A stretch of 64,000 nt of DNA from Phytobacter diazotrophicus (GTDB lineage: Bacteria > Pseudomonadota > Gammaproteobacteria > Enterobacterales > Enterobacteriaceae), in NCBI GenBank assembly GCA_004346725.1, contig SMDE01000011.1, positions 1-64,000 on the forward strand, given 5' to 3'. Every line of letters starts with the position of its first letter. Positions within the stretch are counted from its first letter, which is position 1. The translations under genes and the position numbers were made by a program. Below the pieces are notes generated by a model. The model saw only the letters and a program-made list of their open reading frames with translations, ran no database searches and had not been told where the DNA came from. Below are positions 9,288-18,231 of the stretch, piece after piece.

Positions 9288-10784
9288 TTAAATCAGCTTG
9301 AGGGCTAACCAGTAAAGCACGCCCGAAAGGATGATTGACGCCGGTAGGGTAAAGACCCAGGCCATCAAAATGCTGGTGACGGTTTTGCGTTGCAGACCGC
9401 CGCCATCGACGATCATCGTCCCTGCTACTGAGGACGAGAGTACGTGCGTGGTGGAGACGGGCATACCGGTATAGCTTGCCAGACCGATGGAGACTGCGGC
9501 AGTCATCTGTGCGGACATGCCCTGCGCGTAAGTCATGCCTTTCTTACCGATTTTTTCGCCGATGGTGGTCGCCACACGACGCCAGCCAATCATCGTACCC
9601 ACACCTAACGCCAGCGCGACGGCCATGATAATCCAGATTGGCGCGTATTCGATGGTGCTCAGCATGTCGCTTTTCAGCTTCTTAAGCAGACGCTGGTCGT
9701 CGGCATTGACGTCAGGCTGCTTCGCGACCTGGTCGGTGATATCCGACAGACAAAGCATGATGCGACGCAACTGACTGCGCTGCTCCACGCCGAGTTTGTC
9801 GTAGCTTTCAATCCCGGTCAGCATCTCTTTAGCACGATCCAGCGCGATAATGGCGCGGCTCGGATGACAGTGGAACTGTGCCGGTGTTGCCGCTGTTTCC
9901 GCAGGCGTCAGCGGTTGTTGCGCTACGCCCGTTGCCTTCTGCAGAAGTTCCGGATGCTGCTGGAAGTACACTTCCACGTTGTTCACCGCGTCACGGGTAC
10001 GGGTGATGTCATAACCTGAGGCATTCATGTTAACCACGAAGCCCGCAGGTGCGACGCCAATCAGTACCAGCATGATCAGACCAATACCTTTCTGACCATC
10101 GTTTGCGCCGTGAGAGAAGCTCACGCCAATAGCAGAAAGAATCAGCGCGATACGCGTCCAGAAAGGCGGCTTTCTTTTGCCGTCTTGCTTTTCACGCTCT
10201 GCTGGCGTCAGGTGGATACGCGCGCGCTTCTTACTGCCGCTCCAGAACCGACGCAGCAGGAACACCAGCCCGCCCGCGAAAATCAGGCCAACAATTGGCG
10301 AGACAATCAGGGAGGCAAAAATGTTCAGCACTTTTGGAATGTTAAGCGCATCCACTACCGAGGTGCCGGACATCAGGGCATTGGTTAAACCAATACCGAT
10401 AATCGCGCCAATCAGGGTGTGGGAGCTGGATGCAGGTAAGCCGAGATACCAGGTACCGAGGTTCCAGATGATCGCGGCCAGCAACATAGAGAAGACCATC
10501 GCAAGGCCATGTGCTGAACTGACGTTAAGCAGCAAATCGGTCGGCAGCATATGCACAATCGCATAGGCCACGCTTAACCCACCCAGCAGTACGCCGAAGA
10601 AGTTAAATACCGCTGCCATAACAACAGCCAACTGTGAGCGCATAGCGCGGGTATAGATAACCGTTGCCACTGCGTTCGCCGTGTCGTGGAAGCCATTGAT
10701 CGCTTCGTAGAACAGAACAAAACCCAGAGCAAGCAAAAGTAACAGCCCGGTATGGAGATCCAGACCGGCAAATAAATGTAGCAT
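9288..10784 (-). CDS. pitA: Low-affinity phosphate transporter PitA
   Basis: Proton-coupled symporter of metal-phosphate complexes in the inner membrane (PiT family, PF01384). The 498 residues include about ten hydrophobic segments, with the duplicated family signature visible as [13 protein letters not shown] near the N-terminus and [10 protein letters not shown] in the middle, plus a long polar loop between the two halves. It converges on uspB, as in E. coli. Nothing unusual is seen in the coding region. Confidence 0.97.
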   Translation of the reverse strand: MLHLFAGLDLHTGLLLLLALGFVLFYEAINGFHDTANAVATVIYTRAMRSQLAVVMAAVFNFFGVLLGGLSVAYAIVHMLPTDLLLNVSSAHGLAMVFSMLLAAIIWNLGTWYLGLPASSSHTLIGAIIGIGLTNALMSGTSVVDALNIPKVLNIFASLIVSPIVGLIFAGGLVFLLRRFWSGSKKRARIHLTPAEREKQDGKRKPPFWTRIALILSAIGVSFSHGANDGQKGIGLIMLVLIGVAPAGFVVNMNASGYDITRTRDAVNNVEVYFQQHPELLQKATGVAQQPLTPAETAATPAQFHCHPSRAIIALDRAKEMLTGIESYDKLGVEQRSQLRRIMLCLSDITDQVAKQPDVNADDQRLLKKLKSDMLSTIEYAPIWIIMAVALALGVGTMIGWRRVATTIGEKIGKKGMTYAQGMSAQMTAAVSIGLASYTGMPVSTTHVLSSSVAGTMIVDGGGLQRKTVTSILMAWVFTLPASIILSGVLYWLALKLI

Positions 10785-11014
10785 AGGACGTTACGCCATT
10801 TTGAGGACATGAACGCGGCGCATTATCAGGGAGTTTGGCAGCATCGGCAAAGTGAAAAATGGACTTTTTTTGACATTCTTTCTGGTTAGCCTCCTTTGCT
10901 TTAAGCATATTCTTATATTTTTCAATGTAATGGATATTGGTCTGCGTATTCGTGCTGGTGTGACCACCCTGAACTATTTACAATCCGCCGCGACATAATG
11001 AAGAGGATTTTAGT

Positions 11015-12208
11015 GTGGAACGGTTTGATGCCATTGTTATCGGTGCCGGTGCGGCGGGAATGTTTTGTGCAGCTCAGGCGGGGCAGGCGGGGTTACGCGT
11101 GCTATTACTGGATAATGGCAAGAAGCCTGGCCGCAAGATCCTGATGTCCGGCGGCGGTCGCTGCAACTTTACTAACCTTTATGTCGAGCCTGCGGCTTAT
11201 CTCAGCCAGAACCCCCATTTCTGCAAATCTGCCCTTGCCCGTTATACCCAATGGGACTTTATTGACTTGGTGGGCAAGTACGGGATCGCCTGGCATGAAA
11301 AGACGCTGGGCCAGCTCTTTTGTGATGACTCTGCTGAACAGATTGTCGACATGCTGGTGGCGGAGTGTGAAAAAGGCAAGGTGACGCTGCGTTTGCGTAG
11401 TGAAGTCCTGAGTGTTTCCCGTGATGACGATGGCTACACGTTGCAATTGAATGGTGACACGGTGGCGGCGAAAAAACTGGTGGTCGCTTCCGGCGGGCTT
11501 TCTATGCCAGGTCTGGGCGCATCGCCGTTTGGCTATAAGCTCGCTGAACAGTTTGGCCTGAACGTGCTGCCGACGCGTGCCGGACTGGTGCCGTTTACAT
11601 TGCATAAGCCCTTGCTGGAACAATTTCAGGTGCTTTCCGGCGTCTCGGTGCCGTCTGTGATTACCGCAGAAGACGGCACGGTATTTAAAGAGAACCTGCT
11701 TTTCACCCATCGCGGCCTTTCCGGGCCAGCGGTGCTGCAAATCTCCAGCTACTGGCAGGCGGGGGAGTTTGTCACTATCAACCTGCTGCCGGAGTGCGAT
11801 CTCGACAGTCTGCTTAACGAGCAGCGCCAGGCGCACCCGAATCAAAGCCTGAAAAACACGCTGGCGATGCAACTGCCGAAACGGCTGGTGGAGTGTCTGC
11901 AACAACTGGGGCAGATCCCGGATGTCACGCTTAAGCAGCTCAATAGCCGCGACCAGGAAACGTTGATCGACGCGCTGACGAACTGGCGCGTGCAGCCTAA
12001 CGGCACCGAAGGCTATCGCACGGCGGAAGTGACGCTCGGCGGTGTCGATACCAACGAACTCTCTTCACGCACGATGGAAGCCCGCAAGGTACCAGGGCTC
12101 TATTTTATTGGTGAAGTGATGGATGTTACCGGCTGGCTGGGCGGCTATAACTTTCAGTGGGCATGGGCCAGCGCCTGGGCGTGTGCGCAGGCGCTGGCTG
12201 AAGAATAA
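11015..12208 (+). CDS. yhiN: Flavoprotein YhiN (HI0933 / BaiN-like oxidoreductase)
   Basis: A 397-residue FAD-dependent oxidoreductase of the HI0933 family. The Rossmann motif GAGAAGMFCA is at about residues 10-19, GRKILMSGGGRCNFTN is a family hallmark, and the C-terminal G-E-V-x-D-V-x-G-W-x-G-G-Y-N-F-Q block closes the FAD site. It is nearly collinear with E. coli YhiN, whose physiological substrate is unknown. The start codon is GTG, preceded by GAAGAGGA. It is divergent from pitA and marks the edge of the backbone before the BluF island. Confidence 0.93.
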   Translation: MERFDAIVIGAGAAGMFCAAQAGQAGLRVLLLDNGKKPGRKILMSGGGRCNFTNLYVEPAAYLSQNPHFCKSALARYTQWDFIDLVGKYGIAWHEKTLGQLFCDDSAEQIVDMLVAECEKGKVTLRLRSEVLSVSRDDDGYTLQLNGDTVAAKKLVVASGGLSMPGLGASPFGYKLAEQFGLNVLPTRAGLVPFTLHKPLLEQFQVLSGVSVPSVITAEDGTVFKENLLFTHRGLSGPAVLQISSYWQAGEFVTINLLPECDLDSLLNEQRQAHPNQSLKNTLAMQLPKRLVECLQQLGQIPDVTLKQLNSRDQETLIDALTNWRVQPNGTEGYRTAEVTLGGVDTNELSSRTMEARKVPGLYFIGEVMDVTGWLGGYNFQWAWASAWACAQALAEE

Positions 12209-12257
12209 GTGGTCTTTGGATGGTCATGATCCGTTGTGCCTTCCGATCCTGCGAAGA

Positions 12258-12536
12258 TCAGATATCGTCCATCGTATGATCGACCACGATCTCCAGGGTT
12301 TTGCGAAGAATGTCCTTTCTGACGACATCTTCTGTATTTTCCATCAGGTTAATCAGCCGCAGGATGATGGCTTTGTTGGTCACTTGACCATCGTAAGCCA
12401 GAATGCTGCGGATCACGCCCCCGAGAATAATCGCCTCTTCGGCCAATAAATCGCCAGCGTTACGAAAATAATCAGACAATGTCTTGTTGGGCAAATTCTT
12501 ATAAAGCTCTGATTTTTCAATCATCACCTGGTTCAT
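12258..12536 (-). CDS. ariR: AriR/YmgB-type acid and biofilm regulator, copy 1
   Basis: A 92-residue all-helical protein of the AriR family (E. coli AriR/YmgB is a small dimeric helical protein affecting biofilm and acid resistance and acting through the Rcs system). The C-terminal block NKAIILRLINLMEN...RKTLEIVVDHTMDD corresponds to NKNIILSLIHSLET...RKTLEIVLRYTADD of AriR. A GTG two codons upstream is possible, but the ATG at 12536 is correctly spaced from TAAGGCG. It is the last gene of a ycgZ-ymgA-ariR set controlled, in E. coli, by BluR. Confidence 0.88.
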   Translation of the reverse strand: MNQVMIEKSELYKNLPNKTLSDYFRNAGDLLAEEAIILGGVIRSILAYDGQVTNKAIILRLINLMENTEDVVRKDILRKTLEIVVDHTMDDI

Positions 12537-12579
12537 TTTCACGCCTTAGTATAGTTTTCCGTAATGGGGCCATCAGCTA

Positions 12580-12891
12580 TCACTGCTTTTTACTGCGGCC
12601 CTGCCGTTGGCGATTGCCGAATAATGGATAGACATTATCTCCGGCGTCTCTGATGTTCTCGTCTTGCTCATTCCCATTCTGAACACGGGATGAGGCAAAT
12701 TTATTACTGCTGATTTCCTCGATCAGACGCACAAGCACCGCCCGTCTCTTGCTATCCTGCTCGCGGCTCTCCATCTCTTGCAGCCGGGCAATGAGGGCCA
12801 GGGTGTTTATCGGGCCATTTTCTTTAAGAAGAAAAAGTAGCGCCTCTCCAATCAATTCATCTGTCAGTTGTTCATTATCACTACTATTCAT
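12580..12891 (-). CDS. ymgA: YmgA-type connector protein, copy 1
   Basis: A 103-residue protein with the YmgA pattern: LIGEALLFLLKENGPINTLALIARLQ, then an R-R-x-x-L-V-x-x-I helix, then a basic tail (GNRQRQGRSKKQ). E. coli YmgA (90 residues) has the same layout, with ITGQAVLQIL and a basic tail. The frame is open 18 codons further upstream, but the ATG at 12891 fits the family start (MNSSDNE versus MKTSDNE). It lies between ycgZ and ariR, the E. coli order. In E. coli these proteins stimulate the Rcs phosphorelay and lower curli expression. Confidence 0.82.
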   Translation of the reverse strand: MNSSDNEQLTDELIGEALLFLLKENGPINTLALIARLQEMESREQDSKRRAVLVRLIEEISSNKFASSRVQNGNEQDENIRDAGDNVYPLFGNRQRQGRSKKQ

Positions 12892-13022
12892 AACTGCATC
12901 TCTGCTTGCCGCTCTGTTCATGAATGAAACGCGGCATGAAGTCATCTCTGGACAGGAATCAGGCTGACACCTTAACCCTCAGAAGTGACTTGATTTATCA
13001 GGATACTTTTACTGCATTTGGC

Positions 13023-13265
13023 TTAATCATTACCAAAAAGCAGGCTGATAAGCCCCTGATAATGGCGTTCCTCTTCTGGCGTTGACGCCTGCTCAAGACG
13101 GCTCAGTAACTTTGTACAAAGTGATTTACGGTTCAGATGCCGACCATCCCGCAGGATGTCCACCACAATCTGCCCTAACGTCTCTTGTTGTGACGGAAGA
13201 TCCGCAGCGCTGAAATAGCGAGCGATGGCATTCGCTGTGTCCGGAAGATAGCCGTTCTGATGCAT
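13023..13265 (-). CDS. ycgZ: YcgZ-type connector protein, copy 1
   Basis: An 80-residue protein beginning MHQNGYLPDTANAIARYF and containing QQETLGQIVVDILRDGR and RKSLCTKLLSRLE, clearly collinear with E. coli YcgZ (78 residues). It is the first gene of the leftward ycgZ-ymgA-ariR set. E. coli YcgZ acts on biofilm formation through RcsB and is expressed in the cold and under blue light when BluF removes BluR. TGTACA-type palindromes lie 66-86 bases upstream of the start. Confidence 0.93.
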   Translation of the reverse strand: MHQNGYLPDTANAIARYFSAADLPSQQETLGQIVVDILRDGRHLNRKSLCTKLLSRLEQASTPEEERHYQGLISLLFGND

Positions 13266-13330
13266 ACATCACTCCTGTATAACCCGTTGTCAATAATTGA
13301 AGTCGTTAAGCTATACAACTATAGAAAAGC

Positions 13331-13350
13331 TGTACATAAAAATTGTACAA
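13331..13350. promoter_or_regulatory. Candidate BluR operator upstream of ycgZ
   Basis: TGTACAT (13331-13337) and TTGTACAA (13343-13350) form two close palindromic half-sites. The same words occur three times upstream of bluR (14993-15028). MlrA, the paralogue of BluR, recognises AAAATTGTACA-type inverted sites in the csgD promoter, so the match in motif and location suggests BluR binding. Confidence 0.6.
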
Positions 13351-13611
13351 ATTTAACAATGATTTTAAGCAATAAATGCTATATCTTTATTTTCAATAAG
13401 ATAGGAAGCAGAAAATCAGCACATTTCACTGTTCCAGGCTACACTTTTGGGACGCGTTTATCTGCGATGACATAAAAAACCACATGGATGTTGGGACTGT
13501 CGTCTCCACATTCACCTGTTGTATACCCGCCGTTGGTCATGGTTGTTTACAAGGTTCCCTGCGTAAGCCTCTGTCATTGTGGTAATTACAACGCTTTCTC
13601 TTGGATAGCTC

Positions 13612-14832
13612 ATGCTCACAACTCTTATTTACCGCAGCCATATCTGCGATAACGTCTCCTTTAGCGTGCTGGAGGAGATGGTTGCTGCGGCGAATCTCAA
13701 AAATGGTGAGGCAGATATCACCGGGATTTTGCTTTTCAACGGCACCCACTTTTTCCAGTTGCTTGAAGGCCCTGAGGAAAGTGTTTCTGCTATTTATCAG
13801 CATATTTGTAACGATAAGCGGCACTACAACCTGGTTGAGTTGTTGCGCGACTACGCGCCCTTGCGGCGATTTGGTAAGTCAGGAATGGAACTCTTTGATT
13901 TACGTGAATATGACAGAGAGGAAGTTCTGCAGCATGTGCTTGATAAAGGCACCTCCAGATACCAACTGACCTATGAAGATCGCGCACTTCAGTTCTTTCG
14001 CACGTTTGTAGAAGACCTGGAAAAAGAGAATTATTTTGAGATTCCACCGGGTGATGCCTGGGAATTTGTGACGGATGAAAAGGATTCATCCTCTCAAATC
14101 TTGCCCCCTGACCGCGAGGCCGGCTGTTATTTTGCCTTCCAGCCCATTATCGATCCCTTCGCCCGGCAAGTGGTTTCAGTTGAGGCCCTGATCCGTACCC
14201 CTGAGGGCCGCTCGGCGCAAGCCTGGTTTGAAGGGCTTAGCCGTGATGAAATTTATGAGGCCGATCTCAAAAGTAAACAGGTGGCGTTTGCGATGGCGGC
14301 CGCACTGAATCTGGGGACTCAGACACTCTCCGTGAACCTGCTGCCAATGACGCTGGTGAATGTTCCCGGAGCGGTTAGTTTTCTTTTAGATGCCATTAAA
14401 ACCAACGGTCTGGTGCCTGAACAGGTCATTGTGGAGTTCACCGAAAATGAAATTATTTCCCGCCTGGATGAGTTTACGAATGCCGTTAGGTTATTGAAAG
14501 CAGCCGGGTTTCGGGTGGCCATCGATCACTTTGGCGCCGGATTTGCAGGCCTGCTGTTGCTGGCGCAATTTCAGCCTGAGCGGATCAAAATTAACCGCGA
14601 CCTGATCAAAGATGTCCATAAAAGCGGCCCCCGGCAGGCCATTATTCAGGCCATCATCAAATGCTGCGTTTCTCTGGAAATCATGGTTTCGGCCGTGGGG
14701 GTGGAGAAGGCAGAAGAGTGGATGTGGCTGGAGTCTGCGGGTATCTCTCAATTCCAGGGTTATCTTTTTGCCCCTCCTGCATCCGGGGCTATTCCTGCCA
14801 TTGCGTGGCCGGAAAAAAGAGGTGGCCTTTAA
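13612..14832 (+). CDS. bluF: Blue-light sensor BluF (BLUF-EAL)
   Basis: A 406-residue photoreceptor. Residues 1-95 form a BLUF flavin-binding domain with Y7 in LIYRSH, N31, and Q49 in THFFQLLEG, the hydrogen-bond network of the family. After a linker, an EAL domain starts near residue 165 (FAFQPIID...VEALIRT). The EAL domain looks degenerate: the usual D-D-F-G-x-G reads D-H-F-G-A-G, so c-di-GMP hydrolysis is unlikely. E. coli BluF (403 residues) is also inactive as a phosphodiesterase and instead binds and inactivates BluR when illuminated. The gene faces away from ycgZ and precedes bluR; in E. coli bluR and bluF are neighbours too. Confidence 0.95.
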   Translation: MLTTLIYRSHICDNVSFSVLEEMVAAANLKNGEADITGILLFNGTHFFQLLEGPEESVSAIYQHICNDKRHYNLVELLRDYAPLRRFGKSGMELFDLREYDREEVLQHVLDKGTSRYQLTYEDRALQFFRTFVEDLEKENYFEIPPGDAWEFVTDEKDSSSQILPPDREAGCYFAFQPIIDPFARQVVSVEALIRTPEGRSAQAWFEGLSRDEIYEADLKSKQVAFAMAAALNLGTQTLSVNLLPMTLVNVPGAVSFLLDAIKTNGLVPEQVIVEFTENEIISRLDEFTNAVRLLKAAGFRVAIDHFGAGFAGLLLLAQFQPERIKINRDLIKDVHKSGPRQAIIQAIIKCCVSLEIMVSAVGVEKAEEWMWLESAGISQFQGYLFAPPASGAIPAIAWPEKRGGL

Positions 14833-14992
14833 ATTCCATCTGCTGTGAGCAACTGGCTTTCCCTTGCCGCAACGTGTTTCCGGCGGTATGGGGAAGCCAG
14901 CCTTTTCTCTGCGTGCGCTGGCTTCGGTGAAATAAAATCCATTTTTGCACATGGCCCGTTTCCGGTTATGCTTGCTCATAAGCACTTTCTGG

Positions 14993-15028
14993 TTTGTACA
15001 AGTTATGAAAATTGTACAATCTGTACAG
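14993..15028. promoter_or_regulatory. Candidate BluR autoregulatory operator
   Basis: Three related words lie in 36 bases just before bluR: TTTGTACAA (14993-15001), the perfect palindrome ATTGTACAAT (15011-15020) and TGTACAG (15022-15028). They match the pair before ycgZ. The position, 49 to 84 bases before the bluR start, suits promoter occlusion. Confidence 0.6.
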
Positions 15029-15076
15029 AAGAGTGAATGTGAAGTGTAACGTATTGGGTTTGAATTGAGGGAAGCA

Positions 15077-15808
15077 ATGACCTTTTACAGTATTGGCGAT
15101 GTCGCTGAACGATGTGGAATAAATCCTGTCACGCTGCGTGCGTGGCAGCGTCGCTATGGATTGTTGAAACCTCAGCGTAGTGAAGGGGGCCATCGACAAT
15201 TTGACGAAGAAGATATTCAACGGATTGAGGAAATTAAACGTTGGATTGAAAGCGGCGTCCCGGTCGGTAAAGTCAAAGCGCTTCTTGAAGATAAAAAAGT
15301 GGATTCCCATGATGGCTGGGAGTCGCTTCAGGAAGAGGTCATGTCTGTATTAAGGCAGGTTCGCCCTGCAAAATTACGTGCCTTGATTATGGCGATGGGA
15401 CGGGAGCATGCCGCCGATGTTCTTATCGATCATGTCTTTGTCCCTGTACGCCAACGGCTTTCGCTCGATCAGAGTACGGCTCGCGCCATGTGTAGCTTAT
15501 TAGATGGCGTGTTAATTGATTACGCCGTCCTGTGCCTTACCCGTTCTCGTAGGAAGATGGGAAAAGATGCGCTGTTTATTGGTTGGGGCAACGATGATCG
15601 CACCCGTATGTGGCTGGAAGCCTGGCGGTTGTCTCAGCATGACTGGAATATTGACGTCCTCGCGGAGCCGTTGGAAACTCTTCGTCCGGAGCTTTTTCCA
15701 GGCCTGCACATTTTTGTCTGGACCGGTAAAGCGTTATCGCGTCATCAGCAAGAACAGTTTACCCACTGGCGGGAGCAGGGATTCGCCATCGCGTTGCATG
15801 GGGCATAG
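15077..15808 (+). CDS. bluR: MerR-like repressor BluR
   Basis: A 243-residue regulator, the same length as E. coli BluR. The N-terminal winged-helix domain is strongly conserved ([20 protein letters not shown]...GGHR, residues 3-42). The C-terminal domain resembles the B12-binding-type fold of the MlrA/CarA class and binds BluF. In E. coli BluR represses ycgZ-ymgA-ariR. I chose the ATG at 15077, preceded by GAGGGAAGCA; a TTG four codons upstream would overlap that ribosome site. TGTACA palindromes lie just upstream. Confidence 0.95.
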   Translation: MTFYSIGDVAERCGINPVTLRAWQRRYGLLKPQRSEGGHRQFDEEDIQRIEEIKRWIESGVPVGKVKALLEDKKVDSHDGWESLQEEVMSVLRQVRPAKLRALIMAMGREHAADVLIDHVFVPVRQRLSLDQSTARAMCSLLDGVLIDYAVLCLTRSRRKMGKDALFIGWGNDDRTRMWLEAWRLSQHDWNIDVLAEPLETLRPELFPGLHIFVWTGKALSRHQQEQFTHWREQGFAIALHGA

Positions 15809-16105
15809 TGCGGAAATGTAACGCGCACGCTGTTCTGTCTCCAGTACTGGAGGTGAGTCGCTCACTTCCGCCCTCCGTTTATTCTTCTCGCATTGTTCAG
15901 CCACCGCTGCGTGATAATCCTTTCACTCTGTTCCGTTCCTCGCTTTATATCCCGCAACATAATTCCCCCTGATCACAGCCTGTTCAAGCCTTTCATCCAT
16001 TCTATTACCTTGTTAAGAATCCCCTGAATATTATTTGGCGAATAACCGCCTGGCTATAATAAAAATGCAAGACATTATTTATGACTGAAAATAAAGGAGG
16101 TGGGT

Positions 16106-16330
16106 TTGGTAAAAATCATTGATAAACATGAGTTAGGTTATATCGCGATCGGTGAAGCAGTACTTTCTCATATAGCCAGTAACAAGGCAATATCACGTGA
16201 GTCACTAATGCTGATGTTAACGCAACACGCTGAGGAGGTGACGAATGAATACCAATTATCTCAAATCTGGCTGGGGCATTCGCTGCTCAAAAATGCCCGC
16301 CATGACCATAGCTCACTTACTGAAAAGTAG
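16106..16330 (+). CDS. YmgA-like small protein, extra copy A
   Basis: A 74-residue frame with the pattern AIGEAVLSHIASNKAISRESLMLMLTQ, comparable with LIGEALLFLLKENGPINTLALIARLQ of the ymgA copy at 12580 and with YmgA of E. coli. The best ribosome site is AAAGGAGG at 16093-16100, five bases before a TTG at 16106; a GTG at 16100 overlaps it. A TATAAT lies at 16055-16060. The stop lies in a perfect inverted repeat TACTGAAAA...TTTTCAGTA (16318-16339). Role: probably a further Rcs/biofilm connector, by inference only. The C-terminal basic tail of YmgA is missing. Confidence 0.6.
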   Translation: MVKIIDKHELGYIAIGEAVLSHIASNKAISRESLMLMLTQHAEEVTNEYQLSQIWLGHSLLKNARHDHSSLTEK

Positions 16331-16674
16331 TTTTCAGTAACGTACCCGTGCCGTAAAAATCGGCTTTAAAACAGCCCCGGGATAGGCTAAGCACTCTTTT
16401 ACGGGTCTTGTTCAGGCACGTTAATCGGGCTGCTACTCGCGTTTGGATTTCATTTATATCCTGACACTCTGCCCTGCTAACTGGCACAGGGAAGAGGACG
16501 CTTTGCCTTTATTTGACCGGCTCATAATGATTTTCCGGATACCCCGATTCTTTATGGAATACGGGTGGCGAGATATTTACGCATCCAATGTCATTAATTA
16601 TTCAGGCCTGATTGCTTGTATCTGACATATGTAAATTTTTCTTTCTAAAAGAAACAGGAGACTTTTTCGTTTAT
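16331..16674. other. Intergenic region inside the small-protein island
   Basis: 344 bases without a convincing gene. A 60-codon frame (16443-16625) has no ribosome site and no family resemblance. GGCTTTAAAACAGCC and other short inverted repeats occur, but no terminator with a T-run or recognised operator was seen. Confidence 0.6.
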
Positions 16675-16890
16675 ATGACTAAACCATCCGGTAACGTAAA
16701 TTTGACCCAGGATGAACTGATTCGTGAAGCGATAGGCTTCGCAGCAGCATATTTAATTAAAAACAATTTACCCGTGACCACGCGCGGGTTAAGCCTGACT
16801 CTTCTGATGGAAGAGGAGAAAACAAATATTGCAGAGCGTAAGGCTATTTATCAGGAAGCCAGAAAAATGGTTTTGCGTAAAATGCAGTAA
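16675..16890 (+). CDS. YmgA-like small protein, extra copy B
   Basis: A 71-residue frame with LIREAIGFAAAYLIKNNLPVTTRGLSLTLLME and a final ERKAIYQEARKMVLRKM helix, following the same helix-turn-helix spacing as the YmgA-type proteins around it (x-x-E-A at the first helix, S/T before a leucine-rich second helix). The ATG at 16675 is the first start after AGGAGA, although the gap of about 14 bases is long. The function is unknown; it is grouped with YmgA by pattern and position, not by strong identity. Confidence 0.55.
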   Translation: MTKPSGNVNLTQDELIREAIGFAAAYLIKNNLPVTTRGLSLTLLMEEEKTNIAERKAIYQEARKMVLRKMQ

Positions 16891-16955
16891 ATAAATATAC
16901 CAGGCTGCGCGAATTGACGATATCCGCAGCCTGACATTCAAATCATGAGGAGGCG

Positions 16956-17207
16956 ATGATGACAGTAAAAACGACCGACAAAGCCACAGAAATTCTTATT
17001 AGTGAGGCGTTGGTTCAATTACTTGAGTGTGGCGCGGAAATAACGCATGACACACTAATTCACACTCTGGATGATAACCGGGTTAATGTAACTGACCGGA
17101 ACCTGCGAATGAGCTATTCAAGGGCGATTGATGAGGTGCGAACGCACCAGCGTTTTTCACCGCAATCTCACTGCGGAATTTACCACAGCAGCTATCAGAT
17201 TCATTAA
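16956..17207 (+). CDS. YmgA-like small protein, extra copy C
   Basis: An 83-residue frame. LISEALVQLLECGAEITHDTLIHTL aligns with VMGDAILELLEADAPISHEALIAQL of the copy at 17802, which is the clearest internal evidence that these small genes are paralogues. The ribosome site GAGGAGG is so close that the second ATG (16959) is the likelier start. A strong terminator follows seven bases after the stop, so 16106/16675-17207 may be one transcript. Confidence 0.65.
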   Translation: MMTVKTTDKATEILISEALVQLLECGAEITHDTLIHTLDDNRVNVTDRNLRMSYSRAIDEVRTHQRFSPQSHCGIYHSSYQIH

Positions 17208-17213
17208 ACCACC

Positions 17214-17243
17214 CCGAAGGTATAACCACCTTCGGCTTTTTTA
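17214..17243 (+). terminator. Rho-independent terminator
   Basis: CCGAAGGT-ATAACC-ACCTTCGG is followed by CTTTTTT. It ends the transcript of the YmgA-like genes before ycgZ copy 2. Confidence 0.9.
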
Positions 17244-17507
17244 TTGTTGTTGTTTCAGTAAGTTATTTGGCTTTGATATTAATTAGATAAGTAAAATCTT
17301 AAACGCCTGACATTGTGAGACACACTGTTTTTTAACGTATCATGCTTTTAATGTCACTGTTCCGGGGCAGTTATCTTTGCTAACAGGATCGGATATCCTT
17401 TCAATTATGTGCGGCTAATGCCACAATGCCCGCCATGCTTATTGTTTAGCATTGTTAATGGTTACTGTCCGTAAGGTATTTTCCTGAATGCATAAGTAAG
17501 GTGAAAT

Positions 17508-17747
17508 ATGAATAACTCACACAGTGACGGCCCGCAGGAGACGGCGGGCGACTCGGGTAATGGGAAGCTTAGTCTGGAGCAGACATTAGGCGCTATTGTT
17601 ATCCAAATGTTACGTGAAGGGCGGTATATTACTCGCCATAGTCTCTGCATTGCCGTTGCTGGATGTATTGAAAAAAATACTCGCCCCGAACTTGAAGCGC
17701 ATTATGCTGATATCTTGCGAGTATTACTGAGCCGCGAGGCTGATTAA
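17508..17747 (+). CDS. YcgZ-type connector protein, copy 2
   Basis: A 79-residue paralogue of YcgZ. EQTLGAIVIQMLREGRYITRHSLC matches QETLGQIVVDILRDGRHLNRKSLC of copy 1, and both end with PE-x-E-x-HY and a leucine-rich helix. The N-terminus (MNNSHSDGPQETAGDSG) is unrelated. AAGGTGAAAT provides the ribosome site. It is followed by a YmgA-type gene 54 bases on, so the ycgZ-ymgA order is repeated on the opposite strand from copy 1. No TGTACA words were seen in the 300 bases upstream, so control by BluR is not suggested. Confidence 0.8.
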   Translation: MNNSHSDGPQETAGDSGNGKLSLEQTLGAIVIQMLREGRYITRHSLCIAVAGCIEKNTRPELEAHYADILRVLLSREAD

Positions 17748-17801
17748 TTATCTGCGGCTGCCGTCATCGCGAATTCGCATGAAATGCATTCTGGAGTCAG
17801 C

Positions 17802-18110
17802 ATGATTAAAAATGTCAAAGAGAGTCTGGTGGAACTGGTTATGGGTGATGCCATTCTCGAGCTGCTTGAAGCGGATGCCCCTATTTCCCACGAGGCACTC
17901 ATTGCTCAACTTGCCCGTAATCTCGAACAGGAACCGCGGGAATCACGGCGGGAAGCCATTCTGGCTGCTATTAAAGAGGTTCAGGAAAGTATCAAACTTG
18001 TTGACCATACGGCAGACAAGGGGACTGGCTGGAACCAGCAAACCGTAAAAAATAGCAAACTGCTAAAAATGAATAGTGTTTCGCCAGGTATTGGTGATAA
18101 AAAACATTAA
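17802..18110 (+). CDS. YmgA-type connector protein, copy 2
   Basis: A 102-residue protein with VMGDAILELLEADAPISHEALIAQL, an R-R-x-A-I-L helix, and a long polar basic tail ending GIGDKKH, the YmgA layout. The ATG at 17802 is preceded by TGGAG; six codons further upstream a second ATG has no ribosome site. It lies directly behind ycgZ copy 2 and converges with ariR copy 2. Confidence 0.75.
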   Translation: MIKNVKESLVELVMGDAILELLEADAPISHEALIAQLARNLEQEPRESRREAILAAIKEVQESIKLVDHTADKGTGWNQQTVKNSKLLKMNSVSPGIGDKKH

Positions 18111-18231
18111 CTATCGAATTATTATGGCTTTTTCAGCTTCCGCTGAACCGTGACGATTGCAGATAAAAATACCTGAGCAGATAAGCTGTTGTTTTTCACT
18201 TTTCGAAGTGAGGGTTTTGTCGTCACGCTTT

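Noticed and set aside
16443-16625. A 60-codon open frame between two YmgA-like genes
   Set aside because: No ribosome site, no resemblance to the neighbouring small-protein families and an unremarkable composition; most likely chance.
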